DNA of 64,000 bases from Pelotomaculum schinkii (GCF_004369205.1 NZ_QFGA01000003.1:496001-560000); one strand, 5' to 3'. Positions 53,234 to 62,599 are shown, counted from the first letter of the stretch. Notes: generated from the letters alone by a model not told the origin. Numbers and translations are program-made.

Positions 53234-54931
53234 GTGAAGTCTTTGGAAGAACTTGCAAAGGTTAGAGAAAGCAGGCGGGAAGCCCTGAAAATTCGTGAAG
53301 GTGTTCCGTCGGCGACTGAGAAAGCTCACGTGATGATGTGCGGCGGCGCCGGCTGCATTTCTTCGAAATGTCAAGATGTGGTGGAAGCCATGAAGGCGTC
53401 CCTCGAAAAGAACGGCATTGCAGACCAGGTCCAGATTGTGCTTACCGGCTGCATGGGTCCGTGCGATATGGGTCCCGTAGCAATTGTGTACCCCGAGGCA
53501 ACTTTTTACCGCAGGCTGAAGCCAAAAGACGCTGATGCCATTGTTGAAGAGCACATCATGAAGGGAAACCTCGTCCAGCGCTTGTTGTACAGGACTCCCG
53601 GAGCAAAAGAACCAACCCCGAAAGTTGATGACATCGATCTTTTTGCAAAGCAGCAGAAGATAGTTCTGCGTAACAACTTTTATATAGATCCAACTTCTAT
53701 TGAGGACTACATCGCCAATGACGGCTATGCCGCTCTAGGCAAAGCGCTTACCAAAATGACTCCTGCTGAAGTCATCGAAGAGGTTAAGAAAGCAGGGCTC
53801 CGCGGCCGTGGCGGCGCTGGATTCAATACAGGCATGAAATGGAGCTTTTGTGCTAATTCGAAAGGCACACCCAAATACGTGGTATGCAACGGTGACGAAG
53901 GCGACCCGGGCGCATTTATGGACAGGTCCGTTCTGGAGGGGGATCCCCACAGCGTTATCGAGGGCATGGCTATCTGCGGCCGCGCCATTGGCGCCGAGCA
54001 GGGCTATGTCTACGTGCGGGCTGAATACCCGCTGGCCATTGAAAGACTCAGCTATGCCATCGACAAGGCCCGTGAATACGGCCTGCTTGGAAAGGATATT
54101 TTTGGCACCGGCTTTAATTTTGACATCGAAATCCGGATCGGCGCCGGCGCCTTTGTGTGCGGCGAAGAAACGGCTCTTTTGACCTCCATTATGGGCAAGC
54201 GCGGTGAACCCAGACCCAGGCCGCCATTCCCGGCCAACGAAGGTGTTTGGGCTAAACCAACTGTGCTGAATAACGTTGAAACCTGGGCTAACGTCGCTGA
54301 AATCATCCTCAAGGGCGCTGACTGGTATTCCTCCATCGGCACGCAGGGGAGCAAGGGAACCAAGGTATTCGCCCTGGCGGGCAGGATCAACAATACAGGT
54401 ATCGTGGAAGTCCCGATGGGCACCACTTTAAGAGAAATCGTCTATGATATCGGCGGCGGCATTCCCCGCAAGAAGGCATTTAAAGCCGTCCAAACCGGCG
54501 GCCCGTCCGGCGGCTGCATCCCGGCCGGACAACTGGACACCCCGATTGACTTTGAATCCCTTACAGCGCTGGGCGCCATGATGGGTTCAGGCGGAATGAT
54601 TGTCATGGACGAAGATACCTGCATGGTGGATATCGCCAAGTTCTTTATGGACTTTATTGTGGACGAGTCCTGCGGTAAATGTTCTCCCTGCCGGATCGGC
54701 ACCAAACGGATGCTGGAAATCCTGGAGCGCATTACGACGGGCAAAGGCAAAGAAGGCGACATCGAACTCCTGCTGGAGTTGGGCACGACCATTCAGAAGA
54801 CCGCGCTCTGCGGCCTCGGCCAAACCGCGCCCAACCCCGTTTTGAGCACCATCAAGTACTTCAGGGATGAATACGAAGCTCATATCAAGGAACACAAGTG
54901 CGCTGCCAAGGTGTGCGAATTCGAGGAATAA
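53234..54931 (+). CDS. hydB: NADH-dependent [FeFe] hydrogenase, NuoF-like flavin subunit
   Basis: 565 residues. N-terminal thioredoxin-like [2Fe-2S] domain (CGGAGCISSKC, then TGCMGPCDMGP), then the NADH/FMN-binding domain (GLRGRGGAGFNTGMKW near residue 188, CNGDEGDPGAFMDRS near 216, GAGAFVCGEETALL near 302) and a [4Fe-4S] site CGKCSPCRIG near 479. Unlike Thermotoga HydB it ends without the extra two-cluster ferredoxin domain. GTG start after GGAGGTG. Oxidises NADH and passes electrons to HydA. Confidence 0.95.
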   Translation: MKSLEELAKVRESRREALKIREGVPSATEKAHVMMCGGAGCISSKCQDVVEAMKASLEKNGIADQVQIVLTGCMGPCDMGPVAIVYPEATFYRRLKPKDADAIVEEHIMKGNLVQRLLYRTPGAKEPTPKVDDIDLFAKQQKIVLRNNFYIDPTSIEDYIANDGYAALGKALTKMTPAEVIEEVKKAGLRGRGGAGFNTGMKWSFCANSKGTPKYVVCNGDEGDPGAFMDRSVLEGDPHSVIEGMAICGRAIGAEQGYVYVRAEYPLAIERLSYAIDKAREYGLLGKDIFGTGFNFDIEIRIGAGAFVCGEETALLTSIMGKRGEPRPRPPFPANEGVWAKPTVLNNVETWANVAEIILKGADWYSSIGTQGSKGTKVFALAGRINNTGIVEVPMGTTLREIVYDIGGGIPRKKAFKAVQTGGPSGGCIPAGQLDTPIDFESLTALGAMMGSGGMIVMDEDTCMVDIAKFFMDFIVDESCGKCSPCRIGTKRMLEILERITTGKGKEGDIELLLELGTTIQKTALCGLGQTAPNPVLSTIKYFRDEYEAHIKEHKCAAKVCEFEE

Positions 54932-54999
54932 AAGCCGCTCCCGCAGCTTTTGAAAATGAAAATTAGTCAAATACGGGAGTTTGGAGGGAAAATGAGAAA

Positions 55000-56733
55000 A
55001 TGATAAATTTGACAATTGATAACCGGAAAGTAGCGGTGGAAGAGGGGACAACCATCCTTGAGGCCGCTAAATCAGTGGGAATCAATATCCCGACTCTTTG
55101 TTATCTGAAAGATATCAATGTGATCGGCGCATGCCGGATCTGCCTGGTAGACGTGAAAGGCGCCAGGACGTTTATACCATCCTGCGTGGCTCCGGTTGCT
55201 GAAGGGATGGTTGTTAACACCCATACCCCGGAATTGATCAAAGCCCGCAAGCTGGTGCTCGAACTGATCCTGTCCGATCACCCCATGGAGTGTCTCACCT
55301 GCCGGCGCAACGGAAATTGCGAACTGCAAAAGCTGGCAGAGGAATATGGCTTGAGCGAGATCCGTTTTGAGGGCGCCAAAACAGACTACCCGATCGATGA
55401 CTCCAGTCCTGCCATTATACGCGACCCGCGCAAGTGTATCCTCTGCCGCCGTTGCATTTCAGTCTGCACCAACATTCAATCGGTGCAGGCTCTTACCGCC
55501 GAGAACAGGGGCTTTGACAGCCTGGTCGCCCCGGCCTTTAACGAGAGGTTGGCCAACATGGAATGCGTCCAGTGCGGCCAGTGCTCGCTGGTCTGTCCCA
55601 CCGGCGCCATCGTGGAACGGGACGATACCGACAAGGTATGGGCGGCCCTGGCCGATCCCACAAAGCACGTTGTGGTCCAGACTGCTCCGGCCACCCGGGT
55701 GCAGATTGGTGAAACCATCGGCGCCGCGCCGGGTACCATCGCGACCGGGCAAATGGTTGCGGGGTTGCGCAGCCTCGGCTTTGACAAGGTCTTCGATACC
55801 GACTTCACCGCGGACCTGACCATCCTGGAGGAAGGCAACGAGCTGCTTCAGCGTGTAACCAATGGCGGCGTCCTGCCCATGATCACCTCCTGCAGCCCCG
55901 GCTGGATCAAGTTCATTGAACACTTCTATCCCGACCTGCTGCCGCACCTTTCCACCTGCAAGTCACCGCAGCAGATGTTCGGCCCGCTGGTCAAGACCTA
56001 CTACGCCCAGAAAGAGGGCATTGACCCGAAGGATATCGTCTGTGTCTCGATTATGCCCTGCACCGCCAAGAAGTACGAGTGCCAGCGGCCTGAAATGAAC
56101 AGCAGCGGCTACCAGGATGTCGACGTGGTGCTTACCACACGCGAACTGGGCCGCATGTTCAAGCAGGCCGGCTTAGATATGACCAACCTGCCCGAAGAAG
56201 AGTACGACGCTCCGCTGGGTATCTCCACCGGCGCCGGCGAAATCTTCGGCGCTTCCGGCGGCGTGATGGAAGCCGCTCTGCGTACCGTCTACGAGGTAGT
56301 TACCGGCAAGGAGCTTGAGGACATCAACTTTACGGCCTGCCGCGGTATTGACGGGGTCAAGGAAGCCACAGTGCAAGTCGGCGACCTTCCTGTAAGTGTA
56401 GCTATAACCAACGGCCTTGGCAACGCGCGCAAGGTGCTGGACAAGATCCGTGCGGGCGAGGCAAACTACCACTTCATCGAAGTTATGTGCTGTCCCGGCG
56501 GCTGTATCGGCGGGGGCGGGTCACCCATCCCGACCAACACCGAAATTCGCCTCAAGCGGATTGACGCTACCTATACCGAGGACGAGCGTATGGTACTGCG
56601 TAAGTCTCATGAAAACCCGGCTGTTCAAGAGCTCTATGCTGAGTTCCTGGAAAAACCGCTGGGCCACAAGTCCCATGAACTGTTGCACACCCACTACACG
56701 CCAAGAAGCAATTACCCGAAGGAAGAGTGCTAA
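55000..56733 (+). CDS. hydA: [FeFe] hydrogenase catalytic subunit
   Basis: 577 residues. Order: N-terminal [2Fe-2S] domain (Cys34, Cys45, Cys48, Cys62), His-ligated [4Fe-4S] site (His94, Cys98, Cys101, Cys107), two-[4Fe-4S] ferredoxin domain (CILCRRCISVC and CVQCGQCSLVCP), then the H-cluster domain with L1 TSCSPGW at 297, L2 MPCTAKK at 352 and L3 CCPGGCIGGGG near 497. All H-cluster cysteines present. Produces or consumes hydrogen in the cytosol with HydB and HydC. RBS GGAGGG. Strong terminator follows. Confidence 0.97.
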   Translation: MINLTIDNRKVAVEEGTTILEAAKSVGINIPTLCYLKDINVIGACRICLVDVKGARTFIPSCVAPVAEGMVVNTHTPELIKARKLVLELILSDHPMECLTCRRNGNCELQKLAEEYGLSEIRFEGAKTDYPIDDSSPAIIRDPRKCILCRRCISVCTNIQSVQALTAENRGFDSLVAPAFNERLANMECVQCGQCSLVCPTGAIVERDDTDKVWAALADPTKHVVVQTAPATRVQIGETIGAAPGTIATGQMVAGLRSLGFDKVFDTDFTADLTILEEGNELLQRVTNGGVLPMITSCSPGWIKFIEHFYPDLLPHLSTCKSPQQMFGPLVKTYYAQKEGIDPKDIVCVSIMPCTAKKYECQRPEMNSSGYQDVDVVLTTRELGRMFKQAGLDMTNLPEEEYDAPLGISTGAGEIFGASGGVMEAALRTVYEVVTGKELEDINFTACRGIDGVKEATVQVGDLPVSVAITNGLGNARKVLDKIRAGEANYHFIEVMCCPGGCIGGGGSPIPTNTEIRLKRIDATYTEDERMVLRKSHENPAVQELYAEFLEKPLGHKSHELLHTHYTPRSNYPKEEC

Positions 56734-56749
56734 ACTAAAACGGTTTAAT

Positions 56750-56791
56750 AAAAATCCCCACCTGGTGGTTACTCAGGTGGGGATTTTTCTT
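56750..56791. terminator. Strong terminator after hydA, bidirectional
   Basis: AAAATCCCCACCTG and CAGGTGGGGATTTTT form a 14-bp stem with a short loop and T-run. It also overlaps the 3' end of the convergent MBL-fold gene. Confidence 0.93.
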
Positions 56792-57569
56792 TAATCAATT
56801 GGATTAGATTATCAGACCACAAGCCGGGTTCACGTGAGGGGGCGCTAGCCAGGGGAGTACCCTGCGGCAGGTTCTTCATGGCACAGTCAAGAGCCAGGCG
56901 GGGTTCATTGTCTTCTTCGCTGAGATGACCCAAAACCACCAATTTATAGTTTTGTCGCCGCATAGCCTGGAGGGCCCGCCCGCATTGCTCGTTGGACAGG
57001 TGGCCGGTTAAGCCGAGGTTGCGCCTGATCACATAGCCAGGCTTGGCTGAGCGCTTATACATATCCAGGTCGTGATTTGACTCTATGTACAGGTAATCCA
57101 GATCACGGAAGGCATTAAGGCAGCTTTCCGGTACGAATCCGGTGTCCGTTATAAATCCCAGTCTTTCGCCATCACCATGAATGATAAAACCGATTGTTTC
57201 AACATCATGCGATAGACGGAAAGGGATCACCCCCAACGTGCCTATTCTCTGTCCGGAGCACTCGCTGAGAATATTCAGCCGCGGAGGGGCAGTGAAGTGC
57301 ATACTCTGGTTAAGTTCATGCAACACCCGGATGGTCGAATAGATGGGGACGTTTTTTTCTTTTAGAAAATAGTTGAGGCCATAGACGTGGTCAATATGCC
57401 GGTGGGTTAGAATGATTGCGTCTACATCACCCGGTGATAGCCCCGCTGCCGCCAAATAAGGCCTGGTGTCCCTTTTCCTGAGGCCGCAGTCAATTAATAT
57501 ACAGGTGTGTTGATCCTGCACCACGACGCAATTGGCATAGCTGCAGGAAGAAAGGGTGCAAAATCTCAT
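56769..57569 (-). CDS. MBL-fold metallohydrolase (YycJ/WalJ-like)
   Basis: 266 residues. Starts MRFCTLSSCSYANCVVVQDQ, with metal-binding ILTHRHIDHVYGL near residue 59 and further ligands at SHDVET near 135, FITDTGF near 153 and LGHLSEEDN near 222. Related to the WalJ/YycJ phosphodiesterase-like group that acts on nucleic acids; no walRK genes are nearby. GGAGGTC upstream supports the ATG at 57569. Confidence 0.9.
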   Translation of the reverse strand: MRFCTLSSCSYANCVVVQDQHTCILIDCGLRKRDTRPYLAAAGLSPGDVDAIILTHRHIDHVYGLNYFLKEKNVPIYSTIRVLHELNQSMHFTAPPRLNILSECSGQRIGTLGVIPFRLSHDVETIGFIIHGDGERLGFITDTGFVPESCLNAFRDLDYLYIESNHDLDMYKRSAKPGYVIRRNLGLTGHLSNEQCGRALQAMRRQNYKLVVLGHLSEEDNEPRLALDCAMKNLPQGTPLASAPSREPGLWSDNLIQLIKEKSPPE

Positions 57570-57772
57570 GGTTGACCTCCAGTTGTTTTCTCTGGTTAAC
57601 TTAGACAGGTAGAGTGAGGTTTCCTGCCAAATTGCAGATTTATAATCAATACCATAATTTTGCAATTGTTGCAGTAATATTTAAAAATATTTTTAACATA
57701 TGAGGGCATATTAAAAAAAAGATATGGTTATAATGATAGTTCTTATCCTATAAAAAGGAGGCAGCGGTTGTT

Positions 57773-58033
57773 TTGACCAATAAGCTGGTATTAATTGAAA
57801 ATAAGGATCTCATTGCCAAAGACCTGCAGCAGTACATTGAGCCGGCTCTTAATCAATTTAAAGTTGAATTGGCAGCTGAACTGGGTATCCCTGACTACGA
57901 TAAAATTGATAAGGGGGAGCTTTCTTCTCGTAATAATGGAAAAGTAGGGGGTAATATGACCAAACGGATGGTTAACTTTGCCCAGGCAGTTTTGGCTTTT
58001 AACTACCGCAATCAGCTTGAGGGAACGAAATAG
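57773..58033 (+). CDS. Alpha/beta-type small acid-soluble spore protein
   Basis: 86 residues. Contains the SASP core: ALNQFKVELAAELGIPDYDKIDKGELSSRNNGKVGGNMTKRMV, with the germination-protease cleavage region FKVELA and the DNA-binding GNMTKRMV helix. Coats spore DNA. TTG start, AAGGAGG 12 nt upstream, TATAAT-like element just before. Direct evidence that the organism forms endospores. Confidence 0.93.
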   Translation: MTNKLVLIENKDLIAKDLQQYIEPALNQFKVELAAELGIPDYDKIDKGELSSRNNGKVGGNMTKRMVNFAQAVLAFNYRNQLEGTK

Positions 58034-58037
58034 AGGT

Positions 58038-58072
58038 GGGACGTGGGACGTGAGACGTGAGACGTGAGACGT
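58038..58072. repeat. Five tandem 7-bp units
   Basis: GGGACGT twice then GAGACGT three times, starting 5 nt after the SASP stop codon. Confidence 0.9.
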
Positions 58073-58123
58073 TGGTAGTTGTCCGCGCCGCCAGCGGCGC
58101 CACGTATTATGAAAACACCAGCG

Positions 58124-58212
58124 ATGTAGGTGCGATTGAAATGGCACAAGGCGTACTAGCGCCGGACTTGTGTGGCTAATTAACTTCTGTGCGGATAAAT
58201 TCGCACCTACAT
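58124..58212. repeat. 89-bp MITE-like palindromic element
   Basis: Terminal inverted repeats ATGTAGGTGCGA and TCGCACCTACAT are perfect; an inner stem CACAAG/CTTGTG and GGCG/CGCC lies between them. Related degenerate copies occur at 44109-44190 and 52118-52145. No coding capacity. The remaining 58034-58538 interval has only this, the tandem repeat and a terminator. Confidence 0.8.
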
Positions 58213-58298
58213 ATTTAGGCGACTTAAACGTCGTTTTCAGGTAAATACCAAGGGTCAAAGTACCTTCAAATGGATATTAATGAATGCTTTATCCTAGC

Positions 58299-58331
58299 AG
58301 AAAACCGGGTCACTACCCGGTTTTCTTTTTT
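58299..58331 (+). terminator. Rho-independent terminator
   Basis: AGAAAACCGGGT-CACT-ACCCGGTTTTCT with following T-run, between the SASP gene and the amidase gene. Confidence 0.9.
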
Positions 58332-58538
58332 GATATATTTACCGCAAGGGCTTAAATTTAGCTATGTTTAGCCAATTACTACAAGGCTTAGACTTTTTTT
58401 TCAGAACGAAATGAGAATGCAGGAGAAATCTTTTTATTAAAGAATATTATCCCTTGGGGACTCATGAAAAATGAGGGTCCTTGTTTTAGCTTTGCAGGTT
58501 TGTATGGTTCCAAACTCAAGCAAGGAGGGAGCCTTTTT

Positions 58539-59462
58539 TTGTCTTACCGGAAGTCGCCGAGGATTACCAACTTATGGTCAAAAGTTGCAGACGGGGAAAA
58601 AAGTGAGTGGCTTTCCAAGCTGTTTATCGAGTCTACCAAACCTTTTGATTATTCTCTTGTCCGTGTGGACGATAAAGTAATCATGCTCAGGTGCACGGGT
58701 GCTATTCTCAATATGCCCGAGGGAAAGATATCGATTAACGATGGCCTTGTACGCGAGGTATGGTTAAAACAGGAGAATTCAGATTCTACATCTGTAGAAT
58801 TATTTCTGGACCAGCCGGCCGAGGTTAAGCTGGCTGCTCTGGAGGTATTCCCGTTCAGGTTGGAAATCACCCTTGACCGTTTTTACCTGACCAAACTGTT
58901 CAGCGGTAAAACAATAATAATTGACCCTGCTCACGGGGGCAAAGACACAGGCGGCAGGGGGCCCGTCAGCCTGATGGAAAAAGATGTTGTAATGCCGATA
59001 GCAGCCAACCTGCAAAAAATATTTAAGCGGGCGGGAGCAAAAGCAGTCCTTACCAGGAGCGGGGACGAAAACATCTCGACCAAGGAAAGGCTTGAGAAGG
59101 CCCGGCTGGAAAGGGCTGATATTTATATCTCTCTTCATACGCACGCTTGTGCAGATGGCAGGGTGTCCGGCTCCGCCACGAAGTACCCGGCCGGAAGTAT
59201 TGATAGTAAAATTTTAGCAACCTATGTGCAGGAGGAACTGGTCAAGAAGATTAAGGTTGCGGACAGGGGTGTTGCAGAGGAGCGGGAGCCGGTCCTACCC
59301 TTGGACCTTCCTGCGGTCATGGTGGAGGTAGTGACTATCACCAACATCGTGGAGGAGGTTTTTTTACGGGGCTTGACCATCCAGAAGCGGGCTGCCGAGG
59401 GTATTTTTAACGGGATTAGAAATTACTTTGCCGTCAGGCAGTCTGATTTGAAGGTGAGTTGA
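58539..59462 (+). CDS. N-acetylmuramoyl-L-alanine amidase (Amidase_3)
   Basis: About 307 residues. C-terminal zinc amidase: IIIDPAHGGKDTGG with the first His, MEKDV with Glu, and YISLHTHA with the second His; the VMVEVVTITN segment replaces the usual catalytic VExGFxSN. The N-terminal 130 residues are an AMIN-like beta domain. I chose TTG at 58539 (AAGGAGGG 9 nt upstream); an ATG at 58464 lies inside a hairpin. No signal peptide is visible with either start. First gene of a three-gene operon. Confidence 0.85.
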   Translation: MSYRKSPRITNLWSKVADGEKSEWLSKLFIESTKPFDYSLVRVDDKVIMLRCTGAILNMPEGKISINDGLVREVWLKQENSDSTSVELFLDQPAEVKLAALEVFPFRLEITLDRFYLTKLFSGKTIIIDPAHGGKDTGGRGPVSLMEKDVVMPIAANLQKIFKRAGAKAVLTRSGDENISTKERLEKARLERADIYISLHTHACADGRVSGSATKYPAGSIDSKILATYVQEELVKKIKVADRGVAEEREPVLPLDLPAVMVEVVTITNIVEEVFLRGLTIQKRAAEGIFNGIRNYFAVRQSDLKVS

Positions 59463-60107
59463 ATGATAGCCGGCAGGATATCCATCAGGACTCATATTAT
59501 AACCGAAAAAGACGATATCGTAGACGTAGTTCTAAAATACACCGGGGAAATAGCGGCGCCCGGTGATATTATCGTTGTGGCAGAGAGTGTGGTAGCTATC
59601 AGCCAGGGCCGGGCCATTCTGCACGAGACGGTAAAACCGGGGTTGCTGGCGCATTTTATGTGCCGTTTTCCAGGTAAAGAAGGGAGCCTGGCCGCCCCGC
59701 ACTCCATGCAGGTGGCCATACAGGAGGCAGGTACCGGGCGCTTCTTACTGGGTGTGGCGGCTGCCGGGCTGGGCCGGTTGATTGGGCGAAGAGGCGATTT
59801 CTACCGCGTTGCGGGGCGTCAGCTGGCCCAAATTGACGATTTTGCCGGCACCATGTGGCCCTTTGACCGGCATATCGTGATGGGTCCCAGGGATCCGCAA
59901 GGGGTAGTGGACAGGATTAAAGCAGCCACCGGCGCTGAGGCGGTTATTGCAGATGTGAACGATATTGGGAAAGTTGACATTCTGGCGGCAACAGATAGGG
60001 TTGACCGGAAGATGCTCAGCAGCTACCTTAAGGACAACCCGCATGGGAACGATGACCAGCAGACGCCAATCGTGGTTCTGGTGTCAGAAGAAAATATGGA
60101 TAGATGA
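59463..60107 (+). CDS. Coenzyme F420-0:L-glutamate ligase-like protein (CofE family)
   Basis: 214 residues. Matches the F420_ligase fold: DIVDVVLKYTGEIAAPGDIIVVAESVVAISQGRAI near residue 18, and DFAGTMWPFDRHIVMGPRDPQGV near 126. No other F420 genes are in the window, and many Firmicutes have this stand-alone protein, so its real substrate may differ. The ATG directly follows the amidase TGA. Confidence 0.85.
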   Translation: MIAGRISIRTHIITEKDDIVDVVLKYTGEIAAPGDIIVVAESVVAISQGRAILHETVKPGLLAHFMCRFPGKEGSLAAPHSMQVAIQEAGTGRFLLGVAAAGLGRLIGRRGDFYRVAGRQLAQIDDFAGTMWPFDRHIVMGPRDPQGVVDRIKAATGAEAVIADVNDIGKVDILAATDRVDRKMLSSYLKDNPHGNDDQQTPIVVLVSEENMDR

Positions 60108-60145
60108 ACCATTAGACTTTAGGCAGCAATAAAGGAAGGGGATAA

Positions 60146-61597
60146 GTGTTATTGGACCAGAACAGAACCCCTCTGTTTGAGGCGGTAAAATATCATGTTA
60201 AGAGAAATGCTGTTCCTTTACAGATACCAGGCCATAAGCATGGCCACGGCTTGTCCGAGTACAGGGATTTTGTAGGTGAAAATGTCCTGAGGATGGACCT
60301 CAACCAGACCAGGGGTATTGATTTAATTTGGGACCCCACCAGGGTTATTCTGGAGTCCGAAGCCCTTATGGCCGAGGCGTTTGGGGCCGCTGACGCATAT
60401 TTTCTGATTAACGGGACGACATCCGGGGTCCAAACCATGATTATGAGCGCCTGCAAACCCGGCGCCCAGATTATCGTACCCAGGAACGCCCATAAATCCA
60501 TCTTCAACGGGTTGATCTTAAGCGGCGCTGAACCAGTATATGTACAGCCGGAGATCGATCAGGACCTCGGTATCGTCCTGGGGATAACGGAGTCAAACCT
60601 GGCTTCGGCCATACAAAAGAATCCCCGCGCCAGCGCTGTATTGACCATCAACCCCTCTTATTATGGGATTGCCGGACATCTCAACCAGATTGTTGAAGTG
60701 GCCCACCAGCACGGAATGCCGGTCCTGGTAGATGAGGCGCACGGAACGCACATGCATTTCCATCATGGTTTCCCTGTTTCCGCCATGCAGGCAGGCGCCG
60801 ACATGAGCGCGGCAAGCCTGCACAAGACTGGTGGTTCAATGACCCAAAGCTCGGTGTTGTTATTAAATAAGTCTGACTATTTCAATGCCAGCTACGTCAG
60901 GAAGGTCCTCAACCTGACCTATTCCTCCAGCCCGTCGTATGTTTTGCTCTGCTCCATGGACGTAGCCAGGAAGCAGCTGGCTACCAGAGGTGAAGAGATC
61001 CTCGGCCACCTTTTGGACATGCTGAGCTGGGCAAGAGAGGAAATAAACGGGATTGAAGGCCTGTTCGCGCCAACGTGCCAGTATTTTGCCAATAACGGGC
61101 CATTCTACCTTGATGAAACAAAGCTTCTTGTTAACGTGCATCAACTGGGTTTGACCGGTTACGAGGTGGAAGAGCTGCTGGCCAGAGATTACAATATCCT
61201 GATAGAATTGGCCGACATGTACAATATTCTGGCTATAACAGGCTTGGGTGAGCAAAGGAAGTACCTGGAGGCCTTTATCCACGCGCTTGCGGACATCGCC
61301 AGGCATGCGCAGGGCAGGAAAATCAACAAAATCCAATCAATTCAGTTTAACCCGGTTGTAACCATGCCCCCAAGGGAAGCCTTCTATAGAAATAAAAAGC
61401 CTGTAGCTCTTGAGCAGAGCGCCGGTGAGGTGTCAGGAGAAATGATTATGGTTTACCCGCCGGGGATTCCCCTGGTCAGCATGGGAGAAATCATTACAAG
61501 CGATATCATCGATTATATTAAGAAGCTTAAGGAAGAAAAATGCACTTTGCAGGGTACGGCCGATCCAAAGGTTGAGTATGTAATGGTTATTGAGTAA
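60146..61597 (+). CDS. PLP-dependent Orn/Lys/Arg decarboxylase family protein
   Basis: 483 residues. Fold-type I enzyme with PLP-lysine in SLHKTGGSMTQSS near residue 229, DEAHGTHMHFH near 199 and INGTTSGVQTMI near 89. Shorter than the large inducible decarboxylases and like the SpeA/YaaO group of Gram-positives; arginine or lysine are possible substrates and polyamine synthesis the likely role. GTG start with GGAAGGGG upstream. Followed by a terminator. Confidence 0.9.
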   Translation: MLLDQNRTPLFEAVKYHVKRNAVPLQIPGHKHGHGLSEYRDFVGENVLRMDLNQTRGIDLIWDPTRVILESEALMAEAFGAADAYFLINGTTSGVQTMIMSACKPGAQIIVPRNAHKSIFNGLILSGAEPVYVQPEIDQDLGIVLGITESNLASAIQKNPRASAVLTINPSYYGIAGHLNQIVEVAHQHGMPVLVDEAHGTHMHFHHGFPVSAMQAGADMSAASLHKTGGSMTQSSVLLLNKSDYFNASYVRKVLNLTYSSSPSYVLLCSMDVARKQLATRGEEILGHLLDMLSWAREEINGIEGLFAPTCQYFANNGPFYLDETKLLVNVHQLGLTGYEVEELLARDYNILIELADMYNILAITGLGEQRKYLEAFIHALADIARHAQGRKINKIQSIQFNPVVTMPPREAFYRNKKPVALEQSAGEVSGEMIMVYPPGIPLVSMGEIITSDIIDYIKKLKEEKCTLQGTADPKVEYVMVIE

Positions 61598-61639
61598 GAG
61601 AATTTTAAATGAAACAGATCCTGTGAATATCACAGATGA

Positions 61640-61680
61640 AAACCGGGAGCTGGTTCGCCAACCCCCGGTTTACTTTTATT
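61640..61680 (+). terminator. Terminator after the decarboxylase gene
   Basis: AACCGGG...CCCGGTT stem-loop followed by TACTTTTATTTTT. Confidence 0.85.
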
Positions 61681-61823
61681 TTTGCATTTGCACTATATCG
61701 GGACGTAATATTTTGAAAATAGGTTTTGCGTCATCTTCATCATGATTGACCATCATTAATTAAACGGATGCCCCCTAAAAAGGAGGCTGGTTGACTGGGG
61801 CAATTTCCAATCGTTGTTATAAG

Positions 61824-62063
61824 CTATATCTCTTCTTCAATATACTTCTTTAAAGCATCTTTACCGGGCACCTTGCCTACCGCCTTAATTTTGCCGTTAA
61901 TGATCAGGGCCGGGGTAATCATGATACCTGCCGCGATAATATCATCCATTTTCTCTACCTTTTTCACATCAGCCTCAATACCCATCTCACTGTTTAATTC
62001 AGTAACTCTCTTGTGCAACTCCTTGCATTTTGCACAGCCTGTTCCCAGCACTTTGATTTCCAC
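61824..62063 (-). CDS. Thioredoxin-fold redox protein (CxxC, small)
   Basis: 79 residues. Active site GTGCAKCKEL near residue 8 and the cis-Pro ITPALIINGK near 49 define the small thioredoxin-like (redox-active disulfide protein 2) family, frequently found with arsenic resistance genes. GTG start with GGGAGGTGATAAT upstream. The Acr3 gene 850 nt upstream on the same strand fits this. Confidence 0.9.
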   Translation of the reverse strand: MEIKVLGTGCAKCKELHKRVTELNSEMGIEADVKKVEKMDDIIAAGIMITPALIINGKIKAVGKVPGKDALKKYIEEEI

Positions 62064-62275
62064 ATTATCACCTCCCTATTCACAAACAAGATTTATAAGG
62101 GCTGATGACTAACTATTACTGAAATAGTTTACGATAATTACCCACAGCGTTTCTTCAAATTTAATCGTAGGAGTATTCATTCGTTTACCCTCTGAAAGTG
62201 CCTTATTCTGTGACTTTGTCTGTGTGTATTTCAATCTGACTGATAATATTATTTCCATTGCATGGCTTCAGCAGA

Positions 62276-62599
62276 TTAAGTATTTTTTTCCCCCATTTGC
62301 ATTTGCCATAACATCATCATAAACCGTAAGCCAGGATCGTCGTCATCATATGACAGACCGCCCCATCGGGAATTAGTGGTTGAAAAGCCAGATACCCCAT
62401 TGCGATCATATTGAGTCCGTTTATTATGATCCATAAGTACTTCGTAAGCTTGATTTATTTGTTTCATTTTCTCTTCAGCTTCAATATCATCATTATTAAT
62501 ATCAGGATGATATTTTTGAGCTAGCACTCGATAAGCTTTTTTTATTTGTTTGCGTGAAGCATTGTGTGCTACACCTAAGATAGAATAATAGTCCTCTAT
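62276..62599 (-). CDS. J-domain (DnaJ-like) protein, apparent ATA start
   Basis: About 107 residues. A complete J domain: [19 protein letters not shown], then KYHPDIN with the HPD motif and [16 protein letters not shown]. No Gly/Phe or zinc region; a short acidic Met-rich tail. The J domain only becomes complete if translation starts at ATA (62597-62599), which sits 9 nt after GAGGGGAG; the first conventional in-frame start (GTG at 62527) would cut off helix I and part of helix II. Probably an Hsp70 co-chaperone. Either a rare AUA start or a start-codon mutation. Confidence 0.75.
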   Translation of the reverse strand: MEDYYSILGVAHNASRKQIKKAYRVLAQKYHPDINNDDIEAEEKMKQINQAYEVLMDHNKRTQYDRNGVSGFSTTNSRWGGLSYDDDDPGLRFMMMLWQMQMGEKNT

